The notes beneath the pieces were generated by a model, which did no database searches, was not told the origin of the DNA, and worked only from the letters and a program-made list of their open reading frames with translations. From Gammaproteobacteria bacterium (GTDB lineage: Bacteria; Pseudomonadota; Gammaproteobacteria; Xanthomonadales; SZUA-36), in the NCBI GenBank assembly GCA_030431095.1, contig JAUIJU010000013.1, forward strand, positions 16,343 to 80,342: a DNA stretch of 64,000 nucleotides. Direction: 5' to 3'. Positions 39,500 to 48,610 of this stretch are shown piece by piece. Every line of letters begins with the position of its first letter. Position 1 is the first letter of the stretch. The position numbers were made by a program, and so were the translations under genes.

Positions 39500-41299
39500 C
39501 TATTTCTTGTCTTGCTGCAGCACGGCGAGGAACGCTTCCTGCGGAATTTCCACCCTGCCGACCTGCTTCATGCGCTTTTTACCCGCCTTTTGCTTCTCCA
39601 GCAACTTGCGCTTGCGGGTGACGTCGCCCCCGTAGCACTTGGCGGTGACGTTTTTGCGCAGCGCCTTGACCGTGGTACGGGCGACAATCTGCCCGCCCAG
39701 TGCCGCCTGGATGGCTACGTCGAACATTTGTCGCGGAATCAGTTCACGCATGCGCTCGGCCAGTTCGCGACCGCGGCGCTGGGCGTCGTCGCGGTGCAGG
39801 ATCACCGACAGGGCATCGACTCGTTCGCCGTTGATCATCAGGTCCACGCGCACGAAAGGGCCAGCCTCGTAACGCAGGAAATGATAGTCGAACGAGGCAT
39901 AGCCACGGCTGACGGATTTCAGGCGGTCGAAAAAGTCCAGCACCACTTCGGCCATGGGCAACTCGTAGCGAACCGTAACCTGCCCGCCCAGGTACTGCAT
40001 GCCCTTCTGTCGGCCCCGCTTTTCCTCGCACAGGCCGATCACCGCACCGACGTGATCCTGGGGCACCAGGATATTGGCCTCGATGATGGGCTCGCGAATT
40101 TCCGAAATGGTGTTGACCGGTGGCAGGTTGGCTGGGTTCTCCAGTTCGATGACCTCGCCGTCGGTCCTTTCGATTTCGTAGATCACGGTGGGCGCCGTGG
40201 TCACCAGCTCGACACCGTACTCGCGCTCCAGGCGCTCCTGCACGATGTCCATGTGCAGCATGCCCAGGAAGCCGCATCGAAAACCGAAACCCAGCGCTTC
40301 AGACGTCTCCGGCTCGAAATGCAGGGCCGCATCGTTCAGGCGCAACTTTTCCAGCGCGTCGCGCAGGTCGGCGAAATCATCGGAGTCGGTGGGGAACAGG
40401 CCCGCGAACACGCGCGGTTGCATGGCCTGGAAGCCGGGCAACGGCGCGTCCGCCGGGTTGGCCACCCCGGTGATGGTGTCGCCCACCGGCGCCCCGTGCA
40501 CGTCCTTGATGCCCGCCACCAGGAAGCCCACCTCGCCGGCGTCGAGGCCGTCGCGCTTGACACGCTTGGGCGTGAACACGCCGAGTTGCTCGACCTGGTG
40601 CTGGTCGCCGCTGGACATCAGTTTGATCTTGTCACGCCGCCGCACCCGACCATCCACCACCCGGACCAGTGAAACGATGCCCAGGTAGTTGTCGAACCAG
40701 CTATCGATGATCAGGGCCTTGAGGGGCGCGTCAGGGTCGCCGGTGGGCGCCGGTACTTTGCGCACCAGTTCCTCGAGCACGTCGGGCACGCCGACACCGG
40801 TCTTGGCGCTGACCGCGAGCGCGTCCTGCGCCTCGATGCCGATGATGTCCTCGATTTCGTGCTTGACCTTGTCCGGCTCGGCAGACGGCAGGTCGATCTT
40901 GTTCAGCACCGGGATCACTTCCAGGCCGAGCTCGACCGCCGTGTAGCAGTTGGCGACGCTCTGCGCTTCGACGCCCTGGGCGGCATCGACCACCAGCAGC
41001 GCGCCCTCGCAGGCCGACAGCGAACGGGAAACCTCATAGGAAAAGTCAACGTGACCGGGCGTGTCGATGAAATTGAGCTGGTAGGTCACACCGTCTTCGG
41101 CGGTGTAGTCCAGGGTGACGCTCTGTGCCTTGATGGTGATGCCGCGTTCTCGCTCCAGTTCCATGGAGTCGAGCACCTGCTCGGCCATCTCGCGATCACT
41201 CAGGGCCCCGCACAATTGGATGAACCGGTCGGCCAGGGTCGACTTGCCGTGGTCGACATGCGCGATGATGGAAAAATTGCGGATGCGGTTCTGTTCCAT
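39500..41299 (-). CDS. lepA: Elongation factor 4 (LepA)
   Basis: 599 residues. LepA is a ribosome-associated GTPase related to [34 protein letters not shown] and [10 protein letters not shown] give the G1, G3 and G4 motifs; the EF4-specific C-terminal domain ends in [20 protein letters not shown] 41299 is chosen because the conserved MEQNRIRNF starts there. Its leader holds a 34-bp perfect palindrome just after a TATAAT box. Confidence 0.96.
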   Translation of the reverse strand: MEQNRIRNFSIIAHVDHGKSTLADRFIQLCGALSDREMAEQVLDSMELERERGITIKAQSVTLDYTAEDGVTYQLNFIDTPGHVDFSYEVSRSLSACEGALLVVDAAQGVEAQSVANCYTAVELGLEVIPVLNKIDLPSAEPDKVKHEIEDIIGIEAQDALAVSAKTGVGVPDVLEELVRKVPAPTGDPDAPLKALIIDSWFDNYLGIVSLVRVVDGRVRRRDKIKLMSSGDQHQVEQLGVFTPKRVKRDGLDAGEVGFLVAGIKDVHGAPVGDTITGVANPADAPLPGFQAMQPRVFAGLFPTDSDDFADLRDALEKLRLNDAALHFEPETSEALGFGFRCGFLGMLHMDIVQERLEREYGVELVTTAPTVIYEIERTDGEVIELENPANLPPVNTISEIREPIIEANILVPQDHVGAVIGLCEEKRGRQKGMQYLGGQVTVRYELPMAEVVLDFFDRLKSVSRGYASFDYHFLRYEAGPFVRVDLMINGERVDALSVILHRDDAQRRGRELAERMRELIPRQMFDVAIQAALGGQIVARTTVKALRKNVTAKCYGGDVTRKRKLLEKQKAGKKRMKQVGRVEIPQEAFLAVLQQDKK

Positions 41300-41342
41300 G
41301 GATCCTGGCCGGGCGCGGGGCAATTCCGGGTCGTGTAAATGT

Positions 41343-41376
41343 CGAGGCCACCCGACCGATCGGTCGGGTGGCCTCG
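41343..41376 (-). promoter_or_regulatory. 34-bp perfect palindrome in the lepA leader
   Basis: The left half CGAGGCCACCCGACCGA (41343-41359) is followed directly by its exact reverse complement (41360-41376). It lies between the mucD stop and the lepA start, about 14 bases after a minus-strand TATAAT. As RNA it would fold into a very stable hairpin with a tight tip. No T-run follows on either strand, so it is not a classic terminator; a protein-binding site or leader structure is possible. Confidence 0.7.
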
Positions 41377-41389
41377 GAAAGGTGGTCGG

Positions 41390-41395
41390 ATTATA
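41390..41395 (-). promoter_or_regulatory. -10 box of the lepA promoter
   Basis: A perfect TATAAT on the minus strand about 90 bases upstream of lepA, just beyond the mucD stop. The -35 region overlaps the end of mucD and is weak. It suggests lepA-lepB have a promoter separate from the rpoE-mucD operon. Confidence 0.5.
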
Positions 41396-41415
41396 GCGGA
41401 AGTGGCGTTACCGCC

Positions 41416-42843
41416 CTAGCCGAGATCATCCTCCGCGGGCGTGTAGGCGAAGAACGTGGTCGCCCCTTCGCGCCATACGCGCAGGGCCACCGCCTTGCCG
41501 GATTCCAGTTCACCGACGATTTCGCCGAATTCGGTGAGGCCTTCGACCGGGCGATTGTTGATCATCAGGACGATGTCGCCGGGACGCACCCCGGCGCGCC
41601 AGGCCGCGTCACTCTCCACGCGCGTCACGAGGACCCCGCCATCGGGCGCCTCCAGCTGGCTGCGGCGGTCCGCGCCAACACCCTCGACGGCCAGGCCGAG
41701 CGCGTTGCTGCTTCCGCCCTCGCCTTCCTCGGCCGCCAGCTGCTCCTCTTCTTCCGGCTCGAGGGCGTCCAGCACCACGTCGAACTCGCGACGTTCGCCG
41801 TTACGGCTGACCACCACCTCGGCGCGTTTGCCGGGCGGGTTGGCGCCGACCAGCGGCGGCAGGTCGTTCCATGTCACCACCGGCTGGTCATCGAAGGACA
41901 GGATGATGTCGCCTGGTTCGATACCGGCGCGCTCGGCAGCGCCGCCGTCCGACACGTCGTTGACCAGCGCCCCGGTGGGTCGGTCCAGCTGCATGGCCTC
42001 GGCCAGTTCACGGGTCACCTCGCCCACGGCCACGCCCAGCAGCCCGCGGCGCACGGTGCCGGTCTCGCGCAGCTGGCTGACCGTGCTCATGACCACCTCG
42101 GCGGGAATGGAAAAGGACAGGCCGATGTAGCCGCCGCCTGAGGTCAGGATCCATGAATTGACCCCGACCACCTTGCCGTCCATGTCCAGCAGCGGACCTC
42201 CCGAGTTGCCCCGGTTGATGGCCACGTCGGACTGAATGAAAGGTACGTACTGTTGTGCGCCGTTGGAGCGCCCCGTGGCGCTCACGATGCCCGCGGTGAC
42301 CGTCTGGTCGAAGTTGAACGGGGAACCGATGGCCATCACCCACTCGCCCTGCTCAAGGTTGACCGATTCACCGAACTCCAGCGCCGGAAGGTTGATTTCG
42401 TCGATCTTCAACAGGGCGATGTCGCTCTGCTCGTCGCTGCCCACCAGCTCTGCCACGTATTCACGCCGATCGGCCAGGCGCACGACGATCTGGTCTGCGC
42501 CGTCCACCACGTGGGCATTGGTCACCACGTAGCCGGCGCTGTCAATGATAAAGCCGGAACCGGCCCCCTGCCGGTCGCGCGGAACGTTGGGGCCTTCGAA
42601 GAATCGACGGAAATATTCCGGAATCTCACCGTCGAACGGGGGTTGGCCTTCCGGCCCGGTAATGTCGCCGCCGGCCCGTTCACCGTACTGGGTGACCCGG
42701 ATGTTCACCACGGCCGGGGCGGCCTCGGTCACCAGGTCGGTGAAATCGGGCAAGCCGGTTACACGCGCCAGCACCGTGGGTGACGCAATGGCCGTCAGCA
42801 GCAGCGCCAGCGCGGCCAGGAAGGTTCGGTTCAGGTTCAGCAT
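41416..42843 (-). CDS. mucD: Periplasmic serine protease, DegP/MucD type
   Basis: 475 residues with a signal peptide (FLAALALLLTAIASPTVLA). The trypsin-like domain has His111 in TNAHVV, Asp141 in SDIALL and Ser214 in GNSGGP; two PDZ domains follow. It degrades misfolded envelope proteins. Its place between rseC and lepA, in the rpoE gene series, matches mucD of Pseudomonas. The 117-base gap upstream holds a sigma-E-like promoter and a small hairpin (42871-42885). GAGGAAAGC precedes the ATG. Confidence 0.95.
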   Translation of the reverse strand: MLNLNRTFLAALALLLTAIASPTVLARVTGLPDFTDLVTEAAPAVVNIRVTQYGERAGGDITGPEGQPPFDGEIPEYFRRFFEGPNVPRDRQGAGSGFIIDSAGYVVTNAHVVDGADQIVVRLADRREYVAELVGSDEQSDIALLKIDEINLPALEFGESVNLEQGEWVMAIGSPFNFDQTVTAGIVSATGRSNGAQQYVPFIQSDVAINRGNSGGPLLDMDGKVVGVNSWILTSGGGYIGLSFSIPAEVVMSTVSQLRETGTVRRGLLGVAVGEVTRELAEAMQLDRPTGALVNDVSDGGAAERAGIEPGDIILSFDDQPVVTWNDLPPLVGANPPGKRAEVVVSRNGERREFDVVLDALEPEEEEQLAAEEGEGGSSNALGLAVEGVGADRRSQLEAPDGGVLVTRVESDAAWRAGVRPGDIVLMINNRPVEGLTEFGEIVGELESGKAVALRVWREGATTFFAYTPAEDDLG

Positions 42844-42870
42844 GCTTTCCTCGTCGTTCTCAGTCGCCGC

Positions 42871-42885
42871 CGCGGCGAAGCCGCG
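42871..42885 (-). other. Small hairpin in the mucD leader
   Basis: CGCGGC and GCCGCG flank a 3-base loop (TTC in the RNA). It lies 28 bases upstream of the mucD ATG, downstream of the candidate sigma-E promoter. Confidence 0.4.
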
Positions 42886-42913
42886 TATGGCGGGGTCAAA
42901 TCGAATACAGGTC

Positions 42914-42941
42914 AATGACCCGGAAGACGCCGCAAGGTTCC
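42914..42941 (-). promoter_or_regulatory. Sigma-E-like promoter of mucD
   Basis: On the minus strand GGAACCT (42935-42941) and TCATT (42914-42918) are 16 bases apart, the same spacing and similar boxes as the element before rpoE. This fits an RpoE/AlgU promoter (GGAACTT-16-TCtga) with one base change in the -35. Confidence 0.5.
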
Positions 42942-42960
42942 ATGCGGTGCCGTCCGTTCC

Positions 42961-43446
42961 CTATTCAGTGCGGTCGATGGAGGCACAATCAAGTCGGGAC
43001 GCTGATTCGGTCATCTCCAGGGACAGGTCACCGAACCGTCCCGCCAGGCTGTTTCGCGCCAGCACCAGGACCACGCCACCCATGGTCAGCGCGGCCAGGC
43101 CTGCCGCCGCGTCGACCACCCAGCCCGGCACACCGGTCACCATCGAGAGCAGCGCCACCGCAACGCCGGCGCCGACGAGCCCGGCGGCCAGGGGCCAGCC
43201 ATAGAGACGCATGACCAGGGAGAGATAGTCGGTTTCGCGCAGGCCCAGCACCACGCCATCTCCAGGGTGCGCGCGCAACCGATTGACCACGCGAACCTGC
43301 GCATCACCTCGGCGCAACAGGCGCCCAAACAGGCCCGCGCCGCAGCCCCGACCCTCGTCACAGGCTGGACACCCGGACTGGCCACCGACCCGCACGACGG
43401 CATTCTCACCGTCCAGCCCGATCACCACGCCACGTTGTTCGATCAC
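42961..43446 (-). CDS. rseC: RseC/MucC family protein
   Basis: 161 residues with four cysteines near the N-terminus (SGCPACDEGRGCGAGLF plus context), then two transmembrane helices (about 83-103 and 111-130). RseC proteins are inner-membrane partners in the RpoE system and in SoxR reduction. The gene is between mucB and mucD, its standard place. Confidence 0.87.
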   Translation of the reverse strand: MIEQRGVVIGLDGENAVVRVGGQSGCPACDEGRGCGAGLFGRLLRRGDAQVRVVNRLRAHPGDGVVLGLRETDYLSLVMRLYGWPLAAGLVGAGVAVALLSMVTGVPGWVVDAAAGLAALTMGGVVLVLARNSLAGRFGDLSLEMTESASRLDCASIDRTE

Positions 43447-43456
43447 CTGACGCGCC

Positions 43457-44437
43457 CTACTCGGCGGCCTTGGTCGGCAGGAAGGCGTGGCCGATCACCT
43501 TCAAAGTGATCGGCGGCACTTCGCCGATGGCGGTTACCCGACGTTCCTGGCGCGAACGCGACCAGGCGTTGGTGGTGCCCATACGACTCAGACCCGGCGG
43601 AATACCCCCTTCGCCACCGGCCGGTTCCAGGTACACCGACACCGAGGCCAGGCCGTCGCTGTAGACCAGGTGTTCGTATGCCGGGTTCTCGACATGGCTC
43701 GCGTGCGCCGCCAGTCGGAACCCCGGCGGCAGGTGTCGCGGCGTGAGCGCGTGCCCACCGGTGGGCGCACCGGGCGCGTCCAGTTGGGGTGCTGCCGACT
43801 CGATGGTGATGAAGCGCCCGGCCGGCGCCTCGGAACGCAGCCCTGCCGGATCCACCTTGTCGCCGGTGACCAGGTCGGTGAACATCAATTTGGCCAGCGG
43901 GCGGCGGTCCGCGTCGTACAGCACCCAGCGCAGCAGCAACGCGGACTCCGTGTCCAGCCACAACTCGTAACCGTAGCGATACTTGTCTCGCGGAACGATG
44001 GAAATCCTGCGCCCCTCGTGACCGGCGACACGGCCGACGCCACCGATCTCGAACAGGTAGCGACCGCGGGCACGCTCCAGGGCGGCCACCGAAAAGTCGG
44101 GGAACACGGCCCCGGTCAGCAGCGGATCCTGCAGGGGTCGTTCCTGTTCGCCAATGATGGCGCGCACGCCCTCGCCGTCACGGACGATTTCGCGCAGGGG
44201 GCCGGATACGGCGACCATGCGTTCGTGCACCACGCCGTCCCGACGCATGTGCGTCAGACGGATGGTCTCGATATCGGCGCCGCGGACGTAGACGAATGTG
44301 CCCTGGTAATCATGTTCCTGCATGCCCCTGGCCATGCGCTCCAGCCAGTCGCGGGCCTCGTCGAACTGGTCGGCCGCGACGGACCCCGCCAGCAGGAGCA
44401 TCAGTACCCCGCAGGCCAGCCGATGAACGCGGTGCAC
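43457..44437 (-). CDS. mucB: Sigma-E factor regulatory protein MucB/RseB
   Basis: 326 residues with a signal peptide (GVLMLLLAGSVAADQ). RseB/MucB is the periplasmic sensor that protects the anti-sigma factor RseA/MucA from DegS-type cleavage and binds envelope stress signals. Family blocks include ARDWLERMARGMQEHDYQGTFVY, RYLFEIGGVGRVAGHEGR and a C-terminal domain from about residue 225 (LPPGFRLAAH). It follows mucA by 11 bases. Confidence 0.92.
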   Translation of the reverse strand: MHRVHRLACGVLMLLLAGSVAADQFDEARDWLERMARGMQEHDYQGTFVYVRGADIETIRLTHMRRDGVVHERMVAVSGPLREIVRDGEGVRAIIGEQERPLQDPLLTGAVFPDFSVAALERARGRYLFEIGGVGRVAGHEGRRISIVPRDKYRYGYELWLDTESALLLRWVLYDADRRPLAKLMFTDLVTGDKVDPAGLRSEAPAGRFITIESAAPQLDAPGAPTGGHALTPRHLPPGFRLAAHASHVENPAYEHLVYSDGLASVSVYLEPAGGEGGIPPGLSRMGTTNAWSRSRQERRVTAIGEVPPITLKVIGHAFLPTKAAE

Positions 44438-44448
44438 CAGCGGCGCCC

Positions 44449-45060
44449 TCAGCGTTCGACGTCAGTGTCGCCCGGTTCCTCGTCGTCGCCGGTGTCGCCT
44501 TGTTCGATGATCTGGACGGGAGTCGCGGAGGACGCGATGGGCCCAAACGAAACGAAGCCCTGCTGACCCACGGCGCCGGCCGCCTGGTTGTGGCGCAGGA
44601 TGTAGCGATTCAGGCTGCGCTGGGAATCTGCCGTACCCGCTCTCAGGCTGGCTGGCTGGGAGACGGGCGACAGGCCGGCGCTGTTGGGACTCGCAAAGGG
44701 CTCAGCGGGATCGTCCGCCGTCGGCGCGCCCAGGTTCAGGGTCACCATCACAACGGCCGCGGCGACCGAGGCGGCAATCGCGCCACCAGCCACCGGCTTT
44801 AGCCAGCCCGGCAAGGCGCCACGCATGCGCCCGTCCGGCGCATTGTCCATGGCGTCCACCTGGTCCAGGTCGATCGACAGGCGAGTCAGCGAGAAGGATT
44901 CGCCGGGCCGCCGCAGGCAATCGCGGATCAGGTGATAACGCTGCCAGGTACCACCCAGCGATTCGTCTGAGCCCATGCGCCTGGCGAGAAATCGCCCGGC
45001 TTCGGACGACAGCTCGCCGTCCATGAGACAGGAAAGATGTTCACGTGTGTCTTTGGTCAT
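44449..45060 (-). CDS. mucA: Anti-sigma-E factor MucA/RseA
   Basis: 203 residues. The cytoplasmic N-terminal domain (EHLSCLMDGELSSEAGRFLARRM and WQRYHLIRDCLR) is the RseA sigma-binding domain; one transmembrane helix (GGAIAASVAAAVVMVTLNL) crosses the inner membrane; the periplasmic part ends in a flexible acidic tail. It holds RpoE inactive until cleaved. It follows rpoE after 43 bases. Confidence 0.92.
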   Translation of the reverse strand: MTKDTREHLSCLMDGELSSEAGRFLARRMGSDESLGGTWQRYHLIRDCLRRPGESFSLTRLSIDLDQVDAMDNAPDGRMRGALPGWLKPVAGGAIAASVAAAVVMVTLNLGAPTADDPAEPFASPNSAGLSPVSQPASLRAGTADSQRSLNRYILRHNQAAGAVGQQGFVSFGPIASSATPVQIIEQGDTGDDEEPGDTDVER

Positions 45061-45103
45061 TCAACTGTACCCGTGCCTGGGGTGTTCTCTGCAGCCCCGT
45101 CAA

Positions 45104-45745
45104 TCATTGTGGACCGTCGAGAAGGGGTTTAAGTTTCTCGTCGATCGCTTCCCGAGCGCGAAAAATTCGCGAGCGCACCGTACCGATGGGACATTCCATG
45201 GTGGTGGCGATTTCTTCGTAACTCATGCCGTCGATTTCGCGCAGCATGATGGCCGTGCGCAGATCGTCCGGCAACGCCGCGATGGCGTCGTACACCGTTT
45301 TCTCGATTTCCTCGCGCAACAACTCGTTTTCCGGCGTGCCCCGTTCTTTCAGCCGGCTGTCGATGTCGTACTGCTCCGCGTCGACGGCGTCGATATCACT
45401 GGAGGGCGGACGCCGGTTGCGCGCCACCAGCCAGTTCTTGGCGGTATTGATCGCGATGCGATAGAGCCAGGTGTAGAACGCACTGTCGCCGCGGAATTTG
45501 CCCAGCGCCCGGTAGGCCTTGATAAAGGCTTCCTGGGCCACGTCCTGTGCCTCCGAGGGGTCGGCCACGTAGCGTGAGACCAGGCTGACGATGCGGTGCT
45601 GATATTTTCGGATCAGCAGGTCGAAGGCGGCCTTGTCGCCCTTCTGCACCCGCTCCACCAGCATCTGGTCGACCTGGGCTTCGCCCATGCGCTTGTCCCC
45701 CGTCGCGTCACTGGCCTGGCGTTCGGCGCGCGAACTGCCGGTCAT
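45104..45745 (-). CDS. rpoE: RNA polymerase sigma factor RpoE/AlgU
   Basis: 213 residues. ECF sigma factor for envelope stress. Region 2 is DKAAFDLLIRKYQHRIVSLVSRYV with DVAQEAFIKAYRAL and FYTWLYRIAINTAKNWL; region 4 is LPDDLRTAIMLREIDGMSYEEIATTMECPIGTVRSRIFRAREAI. ATG 45745 has a GAGGGAG site nine bases upstream; ATG 45688 (MGEAQVDQ), with GGGGGA upstream, is an alternative. A sigma-E-type promoter about 185 bases upstream suggests autoregulation. Confidence 0.95.
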   Translation of the reverse strand: MTGSSRAERQASDATGDKRMGEAQVDQMLVERVQKGDKAAFDLLIRKYQHRIVSLVSRYVADPSEAQDVAQEAFIKAYRALGKFRGDSAFYTWLYRIAINTAKNWLVARNRRPPSSDIDAVDAEQYDIDSRLKERGTPENELLREEIEKTVYDAIAALPDDLRTAIMLREIDGMSYEEIATTMECPIGTVRSRIFRAREAIDEKLKPLLDGPQ

Positions 45746-45929
45746 GTCAGATGGCTCCCTCGCGGGCCGGGCCCGCCGGTCGATGTTCAATGCGCTGACA
45801 CTCACGGCGCGCACCACTGAAGTTTCGAGCATATCATGTCGATTCGTTGTCCCTGCGGCTTGGAGCCCCTCGTCCCGTTCTCCCCGGGTCGCCGAAACGG
45901 GTCCGCGAATCCTCCGGGTCGTTGCCTGA

Positions 45930-45957
45930 TATGACAGGGTCCGTGCGGCCAAGTTCC
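45930..45957 (-). promoter_or_regulatory. Autoregulatory sigma-E promoter of rpoE
   Basis: On the minus strand GGAACTT (45951-45957) exactly matches the sigma-E -35 element and is followed after 16 bases by TCATA (45930-45934). It lies upstream of rpoE, as in other Gammaproteobacteria where rpoE activates itself. The rest of the 296-base gap (45746-46041) has no convincing gene. Confidence 0.7.
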
Positions 45958-46003
45958 CGGGGTTTTTTCCCGTGATTACCCTGCATTGCGCCGCCATGAA
46001 TGC

Positions 46004-46009
46004 GATAAT
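46004..46009 (+). promoter_or_regulatory. Candidate -10 box of the ALDH7 gene
   Basis: GATAAT precedes the ATG at 46042 by 32 bases and is followed by GGCGCGC. The -35 region (TGCATT, 16 bases upstream) is weak. This divides the gap into a plus-strand promoter and the minus-strand rpoE promoter. Confidence 0.4.
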
Positions 46010-46041
46010 GGCGCGCTTTCCCACAGCAGCGGACTCATACC

Positions 46042-47559
46042 ATGGATTTCCTCGAACGCCTTGGCATCCGGGACACCAATCCCGGCGCCTGTTTTGGACC
46101 GGACGCGTGGTCGACGACCACCGACACCGCCCTCCTCGACTGTATCGACCCCAGTACCGGCAATGTCATCGCGCAGGTCCATTCGGCCTCGGAAGCCGAC
46201 TACGAGCGCGTGATGGAGACCGCCCGCGAGGTCGCCGCCGAGTGGCGTAACGTGCCGGCCCCGGTGCGCGGTGAAGCCGTGCGGCTATGTACCGACGCCC
46301 TGCGCGAGCACAAGGACGCCCTGGGCAGCCTGGTCACGCTGGAAATGGGCAAGATCAAGGCCGAGGGCGACGGCGAAGTCCAGGAGATGATTGACATTGG
46401 TGACTTCGCGCTGGGCCAGTCGCGCATGCTGTACGGCAACACCATGCATTCGGAACGTCCGCAGCACCGCATGTACGAGCAGTGGCATCCGCTGGGTGTG
46501 GTCGGCGTGATTTCCGCCTTCAATTTTCCGGTCGCCGTGTGGTCCTGGAATGCCTTCATCGCCGCGGTCTGCGGCAACGTCACGGTGTGGAAGCCCTCCC
46601 CCAAGGGCGCCCTGTGCTGCCTGGCGGTTCAGAACATCTGCAACGAGGCGCTGAAGAAAGGGGGCTTTCCGCCCATTTTTCTGAGCTTCATCGAGGACGG
46701 TCACGCGCTGGCCGAGCGCTTCGTCGACGACGCGCGTGTCGACCTGATGTCCTTCACCGGCTCCACGCAGGTCGGCAGGCAGGTCGGCGCCCGGGTCGCG
46801 TCGCGCATGGGCAAGAGCCTGCTGGAGCTGGGCGGCAACAACGCCATCATTCTCGACCGTAGCGCGGATTTGAAAATGGCCATTCCCGGTATCGTGTTCG
46901 GCGCCGTCGGCACTGCCGGCCAGCGTTGCACGAGCACGCGCCGCCTGTTCGTGCACGACAGCATGATGGACGAGGTCTGTGACACCCTGGTCAATGCGTA
47001 CCAGCAGGTCCGCATCGGCAATCCTGCCGATGCGGACACCCTGATGGGGCCGCTGACGGACGAAGCCTCCGTGCAACGCTTCGAGGCGGCCGTCGCCGCC
47101 GCCGTGGCGGCCGGCGGCGAAGTGTTGACCGGTGGCGAACGGGTGGAAGGCCCAGGCAGTTTCGTGAAGCCGACGGTCATCCGCGCCCGGAACGAGTGGG
47201 ACATCGTGCAAAGCGAAACCTTTGCACCGATCCTGTACGTCATCCCCTACGGCGACCTCGACGAGGCCATCGCGATGCAGAATGACGTCGCGCAGGGCCT
47301 GTCCTCGGCGATCTTCACGAACGACATGCGCAGCGCGGAGCGGTACCTCTCCGCCGGCGGATCGGACTGCGGTATCGCCAATGTGAACATCGGTACTTCC
47401 GGCGCGGAGATCGGCGGCGCGTTCGGTGGCGAAAAGGAAACCGGCGGCGGCCGCGAATCCGGTTCGGATGCCTGGAAGGCTTACATGCGCCGCCAGACCA
47501 ACACCATCAACTGGGGCACGGATCTGCCCCTTGCGCAGGGCATCAAGTTCGACCTGTGA
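46042..47559 (+). CDS. amaB: Aldehyde dehydrogenase, ALDH7 (aminoadipate-semialdehyde) type
   Basis: 505 residues of the antiquitin/ALDH7 group, which oxidises alpha-aminoadipate semialdehyde in lysine breakdown. [14 protein letters not shown] is the ALDH7-type Asn loop, [12 protein letters not shown] holds the general-base Glu, [16 protein letters not shown] the catalytic Cys, and [36 protein letters not shown] end is characteristic. The rest of the lysine pathway is not in the window, so the substrate assignment rests on family resemblance. pyrD follows 28 bases later. Confidence 0.87.
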   Translation: MDFLERLGIRDTNPGACFGPDAWSTTTDTALLDCIDPSTGNVIAQVHSASEADYERVMETAREVAAEWRNVPAPVRGEAVRLCTDALREHKDALGSLVTLEMGKIKAEGDGEVQEMIDIGDFALGQSRMLYGNTMHSERPQHRMYEQWHPLGVVGVISAFNFPVAVWSWNAFIAAVCGNVTVWKPSPKGALCCLAVQNICNEALKKGGFPPIFLSFIEDGHALAERFVDDARVDLMSFTGSTQVGRQVGARVASRMGKSLLELGGNNAIILDRSADLKMAIPGIVFGAVGTAGQRCTSTRRLFVHDSMMDEVCDTLVNAYQQVRIGNPADADTLMGPLTDEASVQRFEAAVAAAVAAGGEVLTGGERVEGPGSFVKPTVIRARNEWDIVQSETFAPILYVIPYGDLDEAIAMQNDVAQGLSSAIFTNDMRSAERYLSAGGSDCGIANVNIGTSGAEIGGAFGGEKETGGGRESGSDAWKAYMRRQTNTINWGTDLPLAQGIKFDL

Positions 47560-47587
47560 TGCCCGGCGTCACGGTGGTTTCGGCCTG

Positions 47588-48610
47588 ATGTTCGGTCTTC
47601 TGCGCAGGGCCCTGTTTAAAGCGCCGCCCGAGGCGGCGCACGAATTTGCCCTGGAAAGCCTGCGGCTCGGTCATACCCTTGGCGTGACCCGCCTGGGCCA
47701 CCACCGCGAGGCCCTGCCGGTACGGGTTATGGGCCTGGACTTTCCCAACCCCGTGGGCCTGGCCGCGGGCATGGACAAAAACGGCGACTACATCGATGCC
47801 CTGGGCGACCTGGGCTTCGGCTTCATCGAGGTCGGCACCGTGACGCCCCGCCCACAGCCCGGCAATCCGCGGCCACGCGTGTTTCGACTGGAACCTGCCC
47901 AGGCGATGATCAATCGCCTGGGATTCAACAACAAGGGCGTGGACCACCTGGTGCGCAATGCGCAACGACGACGATTCGACGGCGTACTGGGCATCAATAT
48001 CGGCAAGAATGCGGACACGCCGATCGAACGTGCCGTGGACGACTACCTGGCCTGTCTCGAAGCCGTCTATCCCGTGGCCGACTACGTCACGCTGAACATC
48101 TCCTCGCCCAACACCCGTGGCCTGCGTGACCTGCACGGCGCAAACGAACTGGACGGCCTGCTGGGCCCGGTGGCGGAGCGTCGCGAAGCCTTGCAGGGCC
48201 GACATGGCAAGCGCGTGCCGCTGGCCCTGAAAGTGGCCCCCGACCTGGAGGAGGACGCGGTCCCGGTGATCGCGGATGCCCTGAAGCGTCACGGTATGGA
48301 CGCGCTGATCGCCACCAACACCACCATCTCACGTGAGTCCGTGGCCGATCTGCCGCACGGCGACGAAACCGGTGGACTTTCCGGCGCCCCGGTTTTCGCC
48401 CGCGCGAATCGAGTGCTCGCGCAGTTCCGTTCCGCCCTGCCCGCCTCCGTCGCGTTGATCGGTGTCGGCGGCATCATGAGCGGAGACGACGCCGCGGAAA
48501 AAATCCGGCGCGGCGCCAGCCTGGTGCAGTTTTACACGGGTTTCGTGTACCACGGTCCGGGCCTGATCACCGACGCCGTCCGTGCCCTCGCGGGCCTGGA
48601 CGGCGAATGA
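47588..48610 (+). CDS. pyrD: Dihydroorotate dehydrogenase (quinone), class 2
   Basis: 340 residues. It oxidises dihydroorotate to orotate at the inner membrane, passing electrons to quinone. An amphipathic N-terminal helix region (FGLLRRALFKAPPEAAHEFAL) is typical of class 2; GLAAGMDKNGDYIDAL, VGTVTPRPQPGNPRPRVFRL, INRLGFNNKG and NISSPNTRGLR mark the FMN and substrate sites. It overlaps murB as ATGA. ATG 47588 begins the conserved sequence. Confidence 0.95.
   Translation: MFGLLRRALFKAPPEAAHEFALESLRLGHTLGVTRLGHHREALPVRVMGLDFPNPVGLAAGMDKNGDYIDALGDLGFGFIEVGTVTPRPQPGNPRPRVFRLEPAQAMINRLGFNNKGVDHLVRNAQRRRFDGVLGINIGKNADTPIERAVDDYLACLEAVYPVADYVTLNISSPNTRGLRDLHGANELDGLLGPVAERREALQGRHGKRVPLALKVAPDLEEDAVPVIADALKRHGMDALIATNTTISRESVADLPHGDETGGLSGAPVFARANRVLAQFRSALPASVALIGVGGIMSGDDAAEKIRRGASLVQFYTGFVYHGPGLITDAVRALAGLDGE

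Noticed and set aside
45746..46041. Extra N-terminal extension of RpoE running to 46024
   Set aside because: The frame is open but the sequence is unlike any sigma factor, and the sigma-E promoter and good ribosome-binding sites lie inside it.
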